Shown: positions 33,515 through 41,514 of the stretch, in pieces
How the letters are laid out: each line of letters begins with the position of its first letter
Numbering within the stretch: the first letter of the stretch is position 1
NCBI GenBank assembly: GCA_949419965.1
Contig: CASPAC010000008.1
Coordinates: 1 to 52,286 of the forward strand
From: Bacteroidales bacterium
Lineage (GTDB): Bacteria > Bacteroidota > Bacteroidia > Bacteroidales > Rikenellaceae
DNA: 52,286 nt
Reading direction: 5' to 3'
Notes under the pieces: model-generated
What the model was told of the DNA's origin: nothing
The model's input: only the letters and a program-made list of their open reading frames with translations
Databases searched by the model: none
Program-made: the position numbers and the translations under genes

Positions 33515-33517
33515 GCA

Positions 33518-33535
33518 GTTTCTATGCAAGAAACC
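33518..33535. repeat. left inverted repeat (IRL) of the invertible segment
   Basis: GTTTCTATGCAAGAAACC, exact reverse complement of 33793-33810. The site itself is dyad-symmetric (GTTTCT-ATGCA-AGAAAC), as expected for two recombinase monomers around a short crossover region. Three bases after the recombinase stop. Confidence 0.9.
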
Positions 33536-33539
33536 AATA

Positions 33540-33570
33540 CAAAGGTAATCAAAATCGGCTCAACCTACAA
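33540..33570 (-). promoter_or_regulatory. promoter carried by the invertible segment, now facing left
   Basis: Minus strand: TTG (33568-33570), 20 bases, TACCTTTG (33540-33547), an exact consensus. The predicted start falls at or within IRL, so the transcript would run antisense into the recombinase gene in this orientation. Confidence 0.82.
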
Positions 33571-33605
33571 TCGCAGGAGGATATTTTCTCCCAAAAACAG
33601 AAGCA

Positions 33606-33635
33606 CCGGATAATCTCCGGTTGATTGTCAACCGG
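33606..33635. repeat. overlapping hairpins in the invertible segment
   Basis: CCGGA-TAATC-TCCGG (33606-33620) overlaps CCGGTTGA-TTG-TCAACCGG (33617-33635), sharing CCGG, so the two stems are mutually exclusive. They lie upstream of the promoter (behind it) in both orientations. Possible protein-binding or transcription-blocking element; no T tract. Confidence 0.5.
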
Positions 33636-33792
33636 TTGCTGGCCGGCAAAAACTACCCCGAGGCTATAGCGTTTGGTCCGTCGGGCTGCCAATCCCTTCC
33701 TGCATATTGCATCGTTCCGACGACGGACAATACAAAATCCCGGTCAACCGACAAACATCATATTGTCGATCAGCGAGTTGCTGCCGACGTGC

Positions 33793-33810
33793 GGTTTCTT
33801 GCATAGAAAC
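33793..33810. repeat. right inverted repeat (IRR) of the invertible segment
   Basis: GGTTTCTTGCATAGAAAC, exact reverse complement of IRL. Here the dyad extends to 11-bp arms (GTGCGGTTTCT and AGAAACCGCAC) around TGCAT, 33789-33815, so IRR is a stronger palindrome than IRL. Confidence 0.9.
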
Positions 33811-33917
33811 CGCACGAACGGACGAATTCTGCGGCCGGCGATTCTTTGGAGAAGAGACGGGAAACAAGCCCTCGCTTCTTTCCCCGAAAGGTCGCAAGCC
33901 GCGCAACGCATACCGCT

Positions 33918-34928
33918 ATGAACATCGACGCAATCGCACTGAAAGAGTGCCGCAACGACGGCTCGCACATCTATTTATACCCCAACGAGGATATTGCCGC
34001 ATGGACGGCATACGGATACTCCGCCTATGCGCTTCATCGGTTCGCGAAAGCCAACGGATACGCTGATCTGACCGGATTCTCCCGGACGATGCAGATGCCG
34101 TGCGCAACGGTCGGAAACGAAATCGCAGAATTCATGACCGGGCAGAAACTCCCTGCCCCGCTTCTTTCCGACACATGCTATACTGTACGGACAACGGAGG
34201 GGTTCGAACCGGAAGCCTATGTCGAATGGACGGCCGGTCTCAGACACCGAATCGGAAAAACCGCCGAAATTCGGAGCGATGCGCCGATCGGCGCGTGCGT
34301 TCCCCGCGACAAGTTCATCCCGGACGGCATGTCGGCTTTCGCACGCAACGTCAAACGCATCGGCGACTGCCTGCTGGCACTTCTTGCGCTGGTGCTGTTC
34401 TCACCGCTGTTTCTGCTATGCTACCTTGCCATAAAGCGGGAAGACGGAGGTGCGGCCATCTTCAAACAAGAACGCATCGGACGCTTCGGCCGCCCTTTCA
34501 ACATCTACAAGTTCCGTTCGATGCACCTCGATGCCGAAAGTTCCGGGCCGCAGCTCAGCCACAGCAAAGGAGACAACGACCCTCGGCTGACGAAAGTCGG
34601 GCGCTTCCTGCGGGCGCACCATCTCGACGAACTGCCCCAGCTGTGGAACGTGCTGTGCGGCGACATGGCCTTCATCGGTCCCCGTCCCGAGCGCAAGTAC
34701 TACATCGACCAGATCGTCGAGCACGACCCGCGCTACGTCTATCTGTACCAGATCCGCCCCGGCGTGACATCGTACGCCACGCTGTACAACGGTTATACCG
34801 ACACAATGGAAAAAATGCTGCGGCGCCTGGAATACGACCTGTACTATCTCGGGCATCGCTCCTGGTGGTTCGATTGCAAGATTCTGTTCAACACCTTCTG
34901 CTCGATCGTCTTCGGAAAGAAGTTCTGA
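33918..34928 (+). CDS. polyprenyl-phosphate glycosylphosphotransferase (priming sugar transferase)
   Basis: A 336-residue protein. C-terminal bacterial sugar transferase domain (about 140-336): one membrane helix (RIGDCLLALLALVLFSPLF), then IFKQERIGRFGRPFNIYKFRSM, VGRFLRAHHLDELPQLWNVL, GDMAFIGPRPE and RPGVTS, all signature motifs. It transfers a sugar-1-phosphate from a UDP-sugar to undecaprenyl phosphate, starting surface polysaccharide or glycoprotein glycan synthesis at the inner membrane. Residues 1-140 form a soluble domain I do not recognise, replacing the usual four membrane helices or CoA-binding-like domain. The ATG at 33918 is chosen; the frame reaches back to 33846. No fixed promoter is seen; it appears driven only by the inverted form of the upstream segment. 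Converges with miaA. Confidence 0.9.
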   Translation: MNIDAIALKECRNDGSHIYLYPNEDIAAWTAYGYSAYALHRFAKANGYADLTGFSRTMQMPCATVGNEIAEFMTGQKLPAPLLSDTCYTVRTTEGFEPEAYVEWTAGLRHRIGKTAEIRSDAPIGACVPRDKFIPDGMSAFARNVKRIGDCLLALLALVLFSPLFLLCYLAIKREDGGAAIFKQERIGRFGRPFNIYKFRSMHLDAESSGPQLSHSKGDNDPRLTKVGRFLRAHHLDELPQLWNVLCGDMAFIGPRPERKYYIDQIVEHDPRYVYLYQIRPGVTSYATLYNGYTDTMEKMLRRLEYDLYYLGHRSWWFDCKILFNTFCSIVFGKKF

Positions 34929-34937
34929 CACGCCGGA

Positions 34938-35840
34938 TCACTTCGCCAGGAACCCGTCGATCAGCTCCGAAGCCCGGGCGACGGGATCGTCGCACATGTC
35001 GATCCAACGGATCGAAGCGTCGCGGCGGAACCAGGTCATCTGTCGCTTGGCGAAGCGGCAGATAGCCGTATGGAGCTTTTCGTAGAACTCTTCGTACCCG
35101 GCGAACTCGCCGTTGAGATACTGGGCGATGAAACGATATTCGAGACCGAGGTTGTAAAACGATTCGTAGCTCACGCCCTCCGCGAGCCCGCGCTCCACCT
35201 CGTCGATCATCCCCTGCTCCAGACGCCGGCGCAGCCGCTCGTCGATGCGCTGCCGCAGCACGGGACGCTCCCACGTGACGCCGATCTTCAGCACATCGTA
35301 GCGCGGCGAGCAGGCGCGCGTCTCGGCCAGCGACCGACCCGAGAGCGCCACTTCGCAGGCGCGCACCAAACGGCGCTTGTTGTTGACGTCGAGAAATGCG
35401 GGCAGTTCGCCGGCTTTCTCCTGCAAGAGCCGCACCAGCTCCGCGGCATCCATGGCTTCGAGCCGTTCGCGCAGCGCTTCGTCGGGTCCGGCGCCGACCA
35501 GATCGTAACCGTCGGCCACGGCATTGACATAGAGCCCCGTACCTCCCACGAGGAAAGGCATGCGCCCGCGATTCGTTATGTCGTCGATGGCGGCATAGGC
35601 ATGCGACTGGTAGTCAGCCAGCGAGAAGTAGTCGCCGGCATCGGTAATATCCAGCAAGTGGTGCGGGACCGCCTGCCGCTCCTCGGCCGTGACCTTGCCC
35701 GAACAGAGGTCGTAGCCGCGCAGGATCTGCCGCGAATCGGCCGAGACGATCTCTCCGCCGTAACGCCGCGCGAGTTCGAGCCCCACGGAGCTTTTGCCCG
35801 AGGCGTTGGTGCCGACGATGGCTATGAGTGTAGGTTTCAT
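34938..35840 (-). CDS. miaA: tRNA dimethylallyltransferase
   Basis: A 300-residue enzyme. P-loop GTNASGKSS near residues 9-17 (usually GPTASGKT), IVSADSRQ, VGGTGLY and the GLEYR C-terminal region. It adds the isopentenyl group to A37 of tRNAs reading UNN codons. ATG 35840 gives the normal N-terminus (MKPTLIAIVG); an in-frame ATG at 35852 would add four residues. The stop is 9 bases from that of the sugar transferase, with no visible terminator between. Confidence 0.95.
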   Translation of the reverse strand: MKPTLIAIVGTNASGKSSVGLELARRYGGEIVSADSRQILRGYDLCSGKVTAEERQAVPHHLLDITDAGDYFSLADYQSHAYAAIDDITNRGRMPFLVGGTGLYVNAVADGYDLVGAGPDEALRERLEAMDAAELVRLLQEKAGELPAFLDVNNKRRLVRACEVALSGRSLAETRACSPRYDVLKIGVTWERPVLRQRIDERLRRRLEQGMIDEVERGLAEGVSYESFYNLGLEYRFIAQYLNGEFAGYEEFYEKLHTAICRFAKRQMTWFRRDASIRWIDMCDDPVARASELIDGFLAK

Positions 35841-35861
35841 GGAGGTTTGCATTCCGAAAGG

Positions 35862-35869
35862 CAAAGATA
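35862..35869 (-). promoter_or_regulatory. -7 box of miaA
   Basis: TATCTTTG on the minus strand, 21 bases before the ATG at 35840 and 9 before 35852, which favours the 35840 start. Confidence 0.6.
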
Positions 35870-36011
35870 GGCAATTCATGACTGATAACAGCCGATTCAC
35901 TGCTAAAAATGTCTTGCGCAGCACTCCGGATCACGAGTTCCGGGCCGGAAATCGCGGATTTCCCGGCGTCCCGGCACCGAATTTGCCACGCGAAAGGCAA
36001 AAACTCCGAAA

Positions 36012-36737
36012 ATGACGACCACCAATCTGCCGGACACGACTCCGAACGAGCCCCGGCGACCTTTCACCCTGCGTGCAGCCCTGAGCCTGATGGCCGGCAT
36101 CAGCATCGCCTCGGTATCGATCTACCTGCTCTGCCGCAAGAATACGAGCCGCGTGGTGCGGACCGGCATCAAAAGCCTGCCGGTCGTGCTGCCGCTCATT
36201 CTCGATCGTCGCCGCGACCGCCGACCGGCACCCGCCGCAGCGCTGGCGCAACACAGCACGTTCTATCGGATCGCGGCCTATGTGCTTCCGGTGGTGCTCT
36301 GCCTGGCATTGGGCGGGCTGGCCGGATGGCTCCAGCGCGATGCGCTGACCGAATGGTATCCCGCCCTGCTCAAACCGGCCGGCACGCCGCCCAACCTTGT
36401 GTTCCCGATCGTCTGGGGCGTCATCTACCTGCTGATGGGAATTTCGGCCGGCCGTATCCTGACAGCTCCGGGAGGCCCCCATTACGGCGCCATGACGCTG
36501 TGGGGCATCCAGCTGGGCGTCAACTTCCTGTGGAGCATTCTTTTCTTCGTCTGCCGCAGTCCGCTGCTGGGTCTGATCGGCATCGTGGTGCTCGATGCGC
36601 TGGCAATGGTTTACATAGCCCGCAGCTACCGCATACGCCGCGACGCCGCATGGATGTTCGCCCCCTATCTGGCCTGGATTCTCTATGCCACCTACCTGAA
36701 CGGCTGGATTCTCGCAGCCAACGGTCCCGGCATCTGA
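36012..36737 (+). CDS. TspO/MBR family protein with N-terminal extension
   Basis: A 241-residue membrane protein. The last about 155 residues are TspO: five membrane segments with WYPALLKPAGTPPNLVFPIVWGVIYLLMG and NFLWSILFF, the tetrapyrrole/cholesterol-binding signature region, and WILYATYLN. The first about 85 residues add a further hydrophobic segment (about 25-41) and an Arg-rich stretch not found in ordinary 150-160-residue TspO. TspO proteins bind or degrade porphyrins. No clear promoter; the gene stands alone between miaA (divergent) and rfbA. Confidence 0.88.
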   Translation: MTTTNLPDTTPNEPRRPFTLRAALSLMAGISIASVSIYLLCRKNTSRVVRTGIKSLPVVLPLILDRRRDRRPAPAAALAQHSTFYRIAAYVLPVVLCLALGGLAGWLQRDALTEWYPALLKPAGTPPNLVFPIVWGVIYLLMGISAGRILTAPGGPHYGAMTLWGIQLGVNFLWSILFFVCRSPLLGLIGIVVLDALAMVYIARSYRIRRDAAWMFAPYLAWILYATYLNGWILAANGPGI

Positions 36738-36830
36738 CACCCCGGCAGCTCGGCCGACGCAGGATACGACCTGAAAAGCCCTTGCTCGAACATCGCCGCG
36801 AACATTTCGTTCGGGCAAAATCGATTTTCA

Positions 36831-36862
36831 TTTGTTTTGCGCCCGGCTTATGTTTATCTTTG
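36831..36862 (+). promoter_or_regulatory. promoter of the rfb operon
   Basis: TTTG (36831-36834), 20 bases, TATCTTTG (36855-36862); 22 bases to the rfbA ATG. Confidence 0.78.
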
Positions 36863-36884
36863 TAGGGATAAACCTATTTTTCCG

Positions 36885-37769
36885 ATGAAAGGAATCGTTC
36901 TGGCGGGAGGCACGGGAACGCGGCTCTACCCCATCACCAAGGGAGTCAGCAAACAGCTCCTGCCGATTTATGACAAGCCGATGGTCTACTACCCTGTTTC
37001 GGTGCTCATGCAGGCCGGAATCCGGGAGATACTCGTCATCTCGACGCCCGACGACCTGCCGGCCTTCCGGCGTCTGCTGGGCGACGGCAGCGACTACGGG
37101 GTGCGCTTCGCCTACGCCGAACAACCCTCGCCCGACGGACTGGCGCAGGCCTTTATCATAGGCCGCGACTTCATCGGCAGCGACGCGGTGTGTCTGGTGC
37201 TGGGCGACAACATCTTCCACGGCGCAGGATTCACCGAAATGCTGCAGAACGCAGTCGCCACGGCCGAAAACGAAGGCAAGGCCACGGTGTTCGGCTACCG
37301 GGTCGACGACCCGGAACGCTACGGCGTGGCGGAATTCGACGCAGCGGGCAACTGCCTTTCCATCGAGGAAAAACCCGAGAATCCCAAGTCGAACCACGCG
37401 GTGGTAGGCCTCTATTTCTACCCCAACAAGGTGGTCGGCATCGCGGCGGGCATCCGCCCTTCGGCACGCGGCGAACTCGAAATCACGACGGTGAACCAGG
37501 CCTTCCTGCAAGCGGGAGAACTCAAGGTCCAGACCCTGGACCGCGGTTTCGCATGGCTCGACACGGGCACCCACGATTCGCTGGCCGAAGCGTCGATCTT
37601 CGTGGAGGTGATCGAGAAGCGCCAGGGGCTGAAAATCGCCTGTCTGGAAGAGATCGCCTACAACCACGGCTGGATTACGCGCGAACGGCTGCGCGCGCTG
37701 GCCGAGCCGATGCGCCGCAACCAATACGGCCGGTACTTGCTGAAACTGCTCGACGAACCGCAGCGATGA
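36885..37769 (+). CDS. rfbA: glucose-1-phosphate thymidylyltransferase
   Basis: A 294-residue nucleotidyltransferase, full length. Seen: [42 protein letters not shown] with the metal-binding Asp, and C-terminal [11 protein letters not shown]. It makes dTDP-glucose from dTTP and glucose-1-phosphate, the first step to dTDP-L-rhamnose. ATG 36885 is chosen as the family start; the frame extends upstream through the promoter. Overlaps rfbC by 4 bases. Confidence 0.96.
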   Translation: MKGIVLAGGTGTRLYPITKGVSKQLLPIYDKPMVYYPVSVLMQAGIREILVISTPDDLPAFRRLLGDGSDYGVRFAYAEQPSPDGLAQAFIIGRDFIGSDAVCLVLGDNIFHGAGFTEMLQNAVATAENEGKATVFGYRVDDPERYGVAEFDAAGNCLSIEEKPENPKSNHAVVGLYFYPNKVVGIAAGIRPSARGELEITTVNQAFLQAGELKVQTLDRGFAWLDTGTHDSLAEASIFVEVIEKRQGLKIACLEEIAYNHGWITRERLRALAEPMRRNQYGRYLLKLLDEPQR

Positions 37770-38338
37770 AAGTTATCCAGACAGTCATCGAAGGGGTGGT
37801 GATCCTCGAACCCGCACGCTACGGCGATGCCCGGGGCTACTTCATGGAGAGCTACACGCAACGGACGTTCGACCGGCTGGTACGGCCGGCGGAATTCGTA
37901 CAGGACAACGAGTCGCGCTCGCGCTACGGGGTGGTGCGCGGGCTCCACTTCCAGCTGCCGCCCCATGCGCAGTCGAAGCTCGTGCGCGTAATCGCGGGCC
38001 GCGTGCTCGACGTGGCGGTGGACATCCGCCGCGGCTCGCCGACCTTCGGCCGGCACGTGGCCGTGGAACTGACGGGCGAAAACCACCGCCAGCTCTTCAT
38101 TCCGCGCGGATTCGCCCACGGATTCGCCGTGCTGAGCGACGAAGCGCTCTTCCAATACAAATGCGACGCCTACTACGCTCCCGAATCGGAGGGCGCCATC
38201 GCATGGGACGACCCCGCGCTGGCGATCGACTGGGGGCTGTCGCCGCACGAAATCATCCTCTCGGAAAAAGACGCCTGCCACCCGCGGCTGGCGGAAGCGA
38301 CCGAGCTGTTCGACTACCATACGGACTACTATGCTTAA
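37766..38338 (+). CDS. rfbC: dTDP-4-dehydrorhamnose 3,5-epimerase
   Basis: A 190-residue cupin. Seen: [20 protein letters not shown] with catalytic His61, [16 protein letters not shown] and [15 protein letters not shown]. It epimerises C3 and C5 of dTDP-4-keto-6-deoxyglucose. Overlaps rfbA (ATGA) and rfbD (8 bases), so translation is coupled along the operon. Confidence 0.95.
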   Translation: MKVIQTVIEGVVILEPARYGDARGYFMESYTQRTFDRLVRPAEFVQDNESRSRYGVVRGLHFQLPPHAQSKLVRVIAGRVLDVAVDIRRGSPTFGRHVAVELTGENHRQLFIPRGFAHGFAVLSDEALFQYKCDAYYAPESEGAIAWDDPALAIDWGLSPHEIILSEKDACHPRLAEATELFDYHTDYYA

Positions 38339-39209
38339 CGTACTGATAACAGGCGCCGGCGGACAGCTGGGGCAGGCGCTGTGCCGGCTGGCGGCCATCT
38401 CGCCGAACAACTACCTGGCCACCGACGCCGCCGAACTCGACATCACCGACCGCGAAGCCGTTGAGAAAACCGTGGCGGAACAAAAGATCGACGTCATCAT
38501 CAACTGCGCGGCCTACACCGATGTGGAACGGGCCGAAGAGGACGAAGCGGCGGCCGACCGGCTCAACCGTGAAGCCGCAGCCAATCTGGCCGCGGCCGCC
38601 GCACGGCACGACGCCCTGCTGGTCCACGTTTCGACCGACTACGTATTCGACGGCAAGAGCTGCACGCCCTATTGCGAAGAAGACCCGACGGCACCGCAGA
38701 ACGCCTACGGCCGCACGAAACGGGCGGGCGAAGAAGCCGTCGTGGCCTCGGGATGCCGCTATCTGATCCTGCGCACGGCGTGGCTCTACTCCGAAACGGG
38801 AAAGAATTTCCTGCGCACGATGCTCCGCCTGACGGCCGAGCGCGAGACGCTCGACGTCGTATGCGACCAGGTGGGTACGCCGACCTATGCGGGCGACCTG
38901 GCGCTGGCGATCTTCTCGATCGTGGAAAACGGCCTGCACACCGGCAACGAAGGCATCTACCACTTCACCGACGAGGGTGTGTGCTCGTGGTACGACTTCG
39001 CCGTCGAGATCGCCGCCGCAGCCGGCAACGACCGCTGCCGCATCCGCCCCTGCCGCACCGAGGACTACCCTGCCAAGGCCGCACGACCCGCCTGGTCGGT
39101 GCTCGACAAATCGAAAATCCGCAAGCGGTTCGGCATCGAAATCCCCCATTGGCGCGAATCGATGCTCTACTGCCTGCAACGTATGAAAACAAACGCCAAG
39201 GAAGCATGA
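38331..39209 (+). CDS. rfbD: dTDP-4-dehydrorhamnose reductase
   Basis: A 292-residue short-chain dehydrogenase. Seen: VLITGAGGQLGQAL, DVIINCAAYTDVERAE, VHVSTDYVFDG and the catalytic AYGRTK. It reduces dTDP-4-keto-L-rhamnose to dTDP-L-rhamnose with NAD(P)H. Overlaps rfbC by 8 bases and rfbB by 4. Confidence 0.95.
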   Translation: MLNVLITGAGGQLGQALCRLAAISPNNYLATDAAELDITDREAVEKTVAEQKIDVIINCAAYTDVERAEEDEAAADRLNREAAANLAAAAARHDALLVHVSTDYVFDGKSCTPYCEEDPTAPQNAYGRTKRAGEEAVVASGCRYLILRTAWLYSETGKNFLRTMLRLTAERETLDVVCDQVGTPTYAGDLALAIFSIVENGLHTGNEGIYHFTDEGVCSWYDFAVEIAAAAGNDRCRIRPCRTEDYPAKAARPAWSVLDKSKIRKRFGIEIPHWRESMLYCLQRMKTNAKEA

Positions 39210-40270
39210 AACGCAATATCCTGATCACGGGCGGCGCAGGCTTCATCGGGAGCCACGTAGTACGCCTTTTCGTCGAAAAATACCCCGATTACCGGATCGT
39301 CTGCCTCGACAAGCTGACCTATGCCGGCAATCTGGAGAACCTGCGCGACGTGGAACAGCGTCCCAACTACGTCTTCGAACGGGCCGACATCTGCGACTTC
39401 GAAGCCATGAAGGCCATCTTCCGCAAATATGCCGTCGACGGCGTAATCCACCTTGCGGCCGAAAGCCACGTCGACCGGTCGATCCGCGATCCTTTCACTT
39501 TCGCGCGCACCAACGTTCTAGGTACCCTGTCGCTGCTCGAAGCGGCCCGCACAGAGTGGGAATCGCGCCCCGAACGGTACGAAGGCAAGCGCTTCCATCA
39601 TGTCTCCACCGACGAGGTGTACGGCGCACTGGAAGCCGACGGCGGCTGTTTCACCGAGACGACCCCCTATGCGCCCCACAGCCCCTACAGCGCCTCGAAA
39701 GCCTCGTCGGACCACTTCGTGAGGGCGTTCCACGACACCTACGGCCTGCCGACCGTCGTCACCAACTGCTCCAACAACTACGGTCCCTATCAGTTCCCCG
39801 AGAAACTCATTCCGCTGTTCATCAACAACATACGTCAGCGCCGGCCTCTGCCGGTCTACGGCACGGGCTGCAACGTGCGCGACTGGCTCTACGTCGAAGA
39901 CCACGCGCTGGCCCTCGACGCCGTCTTCCATCGCGGCCGCACGGCCGATACCTACAACATCGGAGGATTCAACGAATGGCGCAACATCGACCTGGTGCGC
40001 CTGCTCGTGCGCACCGTCGACCGCCTGCTGGGCAACCCGGAGGGGTATTCGGAAGAACTCATCACGTTCGTGGCCGACCGGGCCGGCCACGACCTGCGCT
40101 ATGCCATCGACAGCTCGAAGCTCGAACGCGAGCTGGGCTGGCGCCCGAGCCTGCAATTCGAAGAAGGCATCGAAAAGACGGTGCGGTGGTACTTGGACAA
40201 CCAGGAGTGGATGGACAACGTCACGTCGGGCGAATACCGCGAATATTATTGTCAGATGTACGGCAAATAG
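39206..40270 (+). CDS. rfbB: dTDP-glucose 4,6-dehydratase
   Basis: A 354-residue SDR enzyme. Seen: ILITGGAGFIGSHV, CLDKLTYAGNLENL, HLAAESHVDRSI, VSTDEVYG, catalytic PYSASKASSDH and NCSNNYGPYQFPEKLIP. It converts dTDP-glucose to dTDP-4-keto-6-deoxyglucose, the second pathway step although encoded last. Stop is one base from the stop of the converging ybaK. Confidence 0.97.
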   Translation: MKRNILITGGAGFIGSHVVRLFVEKYPDYRIVCLDKLTYAGNLENLRDVEQRPNYVFERADICDFEAMKAIFRKYAVDGVIHLAAESHVDRSIRDPFTFARTNVLGTLSLLEAARTEWESRPERYEGKRFHHVSTDEVYGALEADGGCFTETTPYAPHSPYSASKASSDHFVRAFHDTYGLPTVVTNCSNNYGPYQFPEKLIPLFINNIRQRRPLPVYGTGCNVRDWLYVEDHALALDAVFHRGRTADTYNIGGFNEWRNIDLVRLLVRTVDRLLGNPEGYSEELITFVADRAGHDLRYAIDSSKLERELGWRPSLQFEEGIEKTVRWYLDNQEWMDNVTSGEYREYYCQMYGK

Positions 40271-40271
40271 G

Positions 40272-40754
40272 CTATTGCGGACGGCTCAGTTCGGCAAGCG
40301 CGCCGCCCACGAAAGCGACCAGCGCCTGCGGCGCAACCTTGAGCTGAAGGCCCCGGACACCGGCGCTGACATAGATGAAGGGATGGTCTGCCACCGTGGA
40401 GTGGAAAAATGTGGGCAAGAGTTTCTTCATGCCCACGGGCGAACAGCCGCCGCGGACATAGCCGGTCGAGGTCAGCAACTCTTTCATGGGAATGAGATCG
40501 GCTTTCTTGTTGCCCGAAACGCGGGCCGCCGCCTTGAGATCGACCTCGTGGTCGCCCGGCACGACACAGACGAAAAGCCCGGTGCGGTCGCCGCGCAGCA
40601 CCAGCGTCTTGAATACGCACTCGATGGGTTCGCCCAGCTGCTCAGCGACATGCGTGGCCGCCAGATGCTCCTCGTCGACCGTATAGGGAACCAGTTCGTA
40701 GCCGATGCCGGCACGGTCGAGCAGGCGAGCGGCATTGGTCTTTTCGATTTTCAT
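40272..40754 (-). CDS. ybaK: Cys-tRNA(Pro)/Cys-tRNA(Cys) deacylase, YbaK type
   Basis: A 160-residue YbaK/EbsC protein: KTNAARLLDRAGIGYELVPY, CVFKTLVLRGD with the family's catalytic-type Lys, KKADLIPMKELLTSTGYVRGGCSPVGMKK (GYxxGGxSPxG signature). It hydrolyses Cys-tRNA(Pro) formed by prolyl-tRNA synthetase. Converges on rfbB with one base between stops; shares a 20-base divergent promoter zone with the HAD gene. Confidence 0.93.
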   Translation of the reverse strand: MKIEKTNAARLLDRAGIGYELVPYTVDEEHLAATHVAEQLGEPIECVFKTLVLRGDRTGLFVCVVPGDHEVDLKAAARVSGNKKADLIPMKELLTSTGYVRGGCSPVGMKKLLPTFFHSTVADHPFIYVSAGVRGLQLKVAPQALVAFVGGALAELSRPQ

Positions 40755-40777
40755 ATGTATGCTCCTTTTTTCGGCGG

Positions 40778-40814
40778 CAAAGTTACGCCAAATTTGTAAA
40801 TTCGACTAACTTTG
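40778..40814. promoter_or_regulatory. divergent promoters of ybaK and the HAD gene
   Basis: TAACTTTG on the minus strand at 40778-40785 serves ybaK; TAACTTTG on the plus strand at 40807-40814 serves the HAD gene. Both lie about 24 bases before their ATGs, and the -33 regions overlap. Confidence 0.6.
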
Positions 40815-40837
40815 CACCCCGTAAAACTTTCCGGACA

Positions 40838-41497
40838 ATGATTCGAGGAGCCCTGTTCGACATGGACGGCACGCTGGTGGACAACAGCGCCGTGCACATC
40901 CAAGCATTCGAGATATTCTGCGCCCGCTACGGCGTGCGCGACTGGCGCGAAAAACTTTCGCAGGCATTCGGCATGGGCAACGACGACATCATGCGCCGCA
41001 TCATGCCCGAGGAGGTCATCCGTGCAAAGGGGCTGGCGGCGCTGGCCGACGAAAAGGAGGCCGTTTACCGCGAAATCTACGCCCCGGTCATCCGCCCCGT
41101 CGAAGGGCTGGCCGACCTGCTCGGACGGCTGCGGGCAGCAGGCATCCGCTGCGCCGTGGGGTCGTCGGGATGCCGCAAGAACGTCGATTTCGTGCTGGAA
41201 AAGTGCGGCATCGAGGGTTGTTTCGACGCCATCGTGTCGGGCGACCGGGTGACGCACTGCAAGCCCGACCCGGAAATCTACCTCACGGCTGCTGCTGCGC
41301 TGGAACTGACGCCGGCCGAATGCGTCGTCTTCGAAGATGCCAAGGCGGGCATCGAAGCCGCCCGCCGGGCCGGAGCCGGCCGTATCGTGGCACTCACCAC
41401 CACCCTGCCGCGCGAAGTGCTGGCAGCGGAAACCGCAGCGGACATGATTATAGACAACTTCGCCGAAATCGCGGACCTCGGCACTATTTTGCAATAA
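40838..41497 (+). CDS. HAD-superfamily phosphatase / beta-phosphoglucomutase-like
   Basis: A 219-residue HAD hydrolase. Motif I FDMDGTLVDN (residues about 7-16), motif II VGSSG, motif III lysine in CKPDPEIY and motif IV VVFEDAKAGIEAA. The cap region is of the beta-phosphoglucomutase/phosphatase type. Acts on a small sugar phosphate in the cytoplasm; the substrate is not predictable. Followed 17 bases later by DUF486. Confidence 0.9.
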   Translation: MIRGALFDMDGTLVDNSAVHIQAFEIFCARYGVRDWREKLSQAFGMGNDDIMRRIMPEEVIRAKGLAALADEKEAVYREIYAPVIRPVEGLADLLGRLRAAGIRCAVGSSGCRKNVDFVLEKCGIEGCFDAIVSGDRVTHCKPDPEIYLTAAAALELTPAECVVFEDAKAGIEAARRAGAGRIVALTTTLPREVLAAETAADMIIDNFAEIADLGTILQ

Positions 41498-41514
41498 AAA
41501 GATGCGGGGATTGA

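Larger units (their letters stand above)
33518..33810. promoter_or_regulatory. invertible promoter segment (phase-variation switch)
   Basis: Two perfect 18-bp inverted repeats enclose 257 bases with no gene. One strong promoter (33540-33570) lies next to IRL and faces left, out of the segment and into the 3' end of the recombinase gene. Inverting the segment would place it beside IRR facing right, about 105 bases before the sugar transferase ATG, with no other promoter between. The adjacent tyrosine recombinase supplies the likely invertase. Sequence therefore shows an OFF configuration for the sugar transferase. Inversion itself is inference from structure. Confidence 0.85.

Noticed and set aside
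33669..33675. Right-facing promoter in the invertible segment (TATAGCGTTTG)
   Set aside because: The spacing between TA and TTTG is three bases instead of two and there is no TTTG/TTG at 19-20 bases upstream; it does not match the consensus seen elsewhere.
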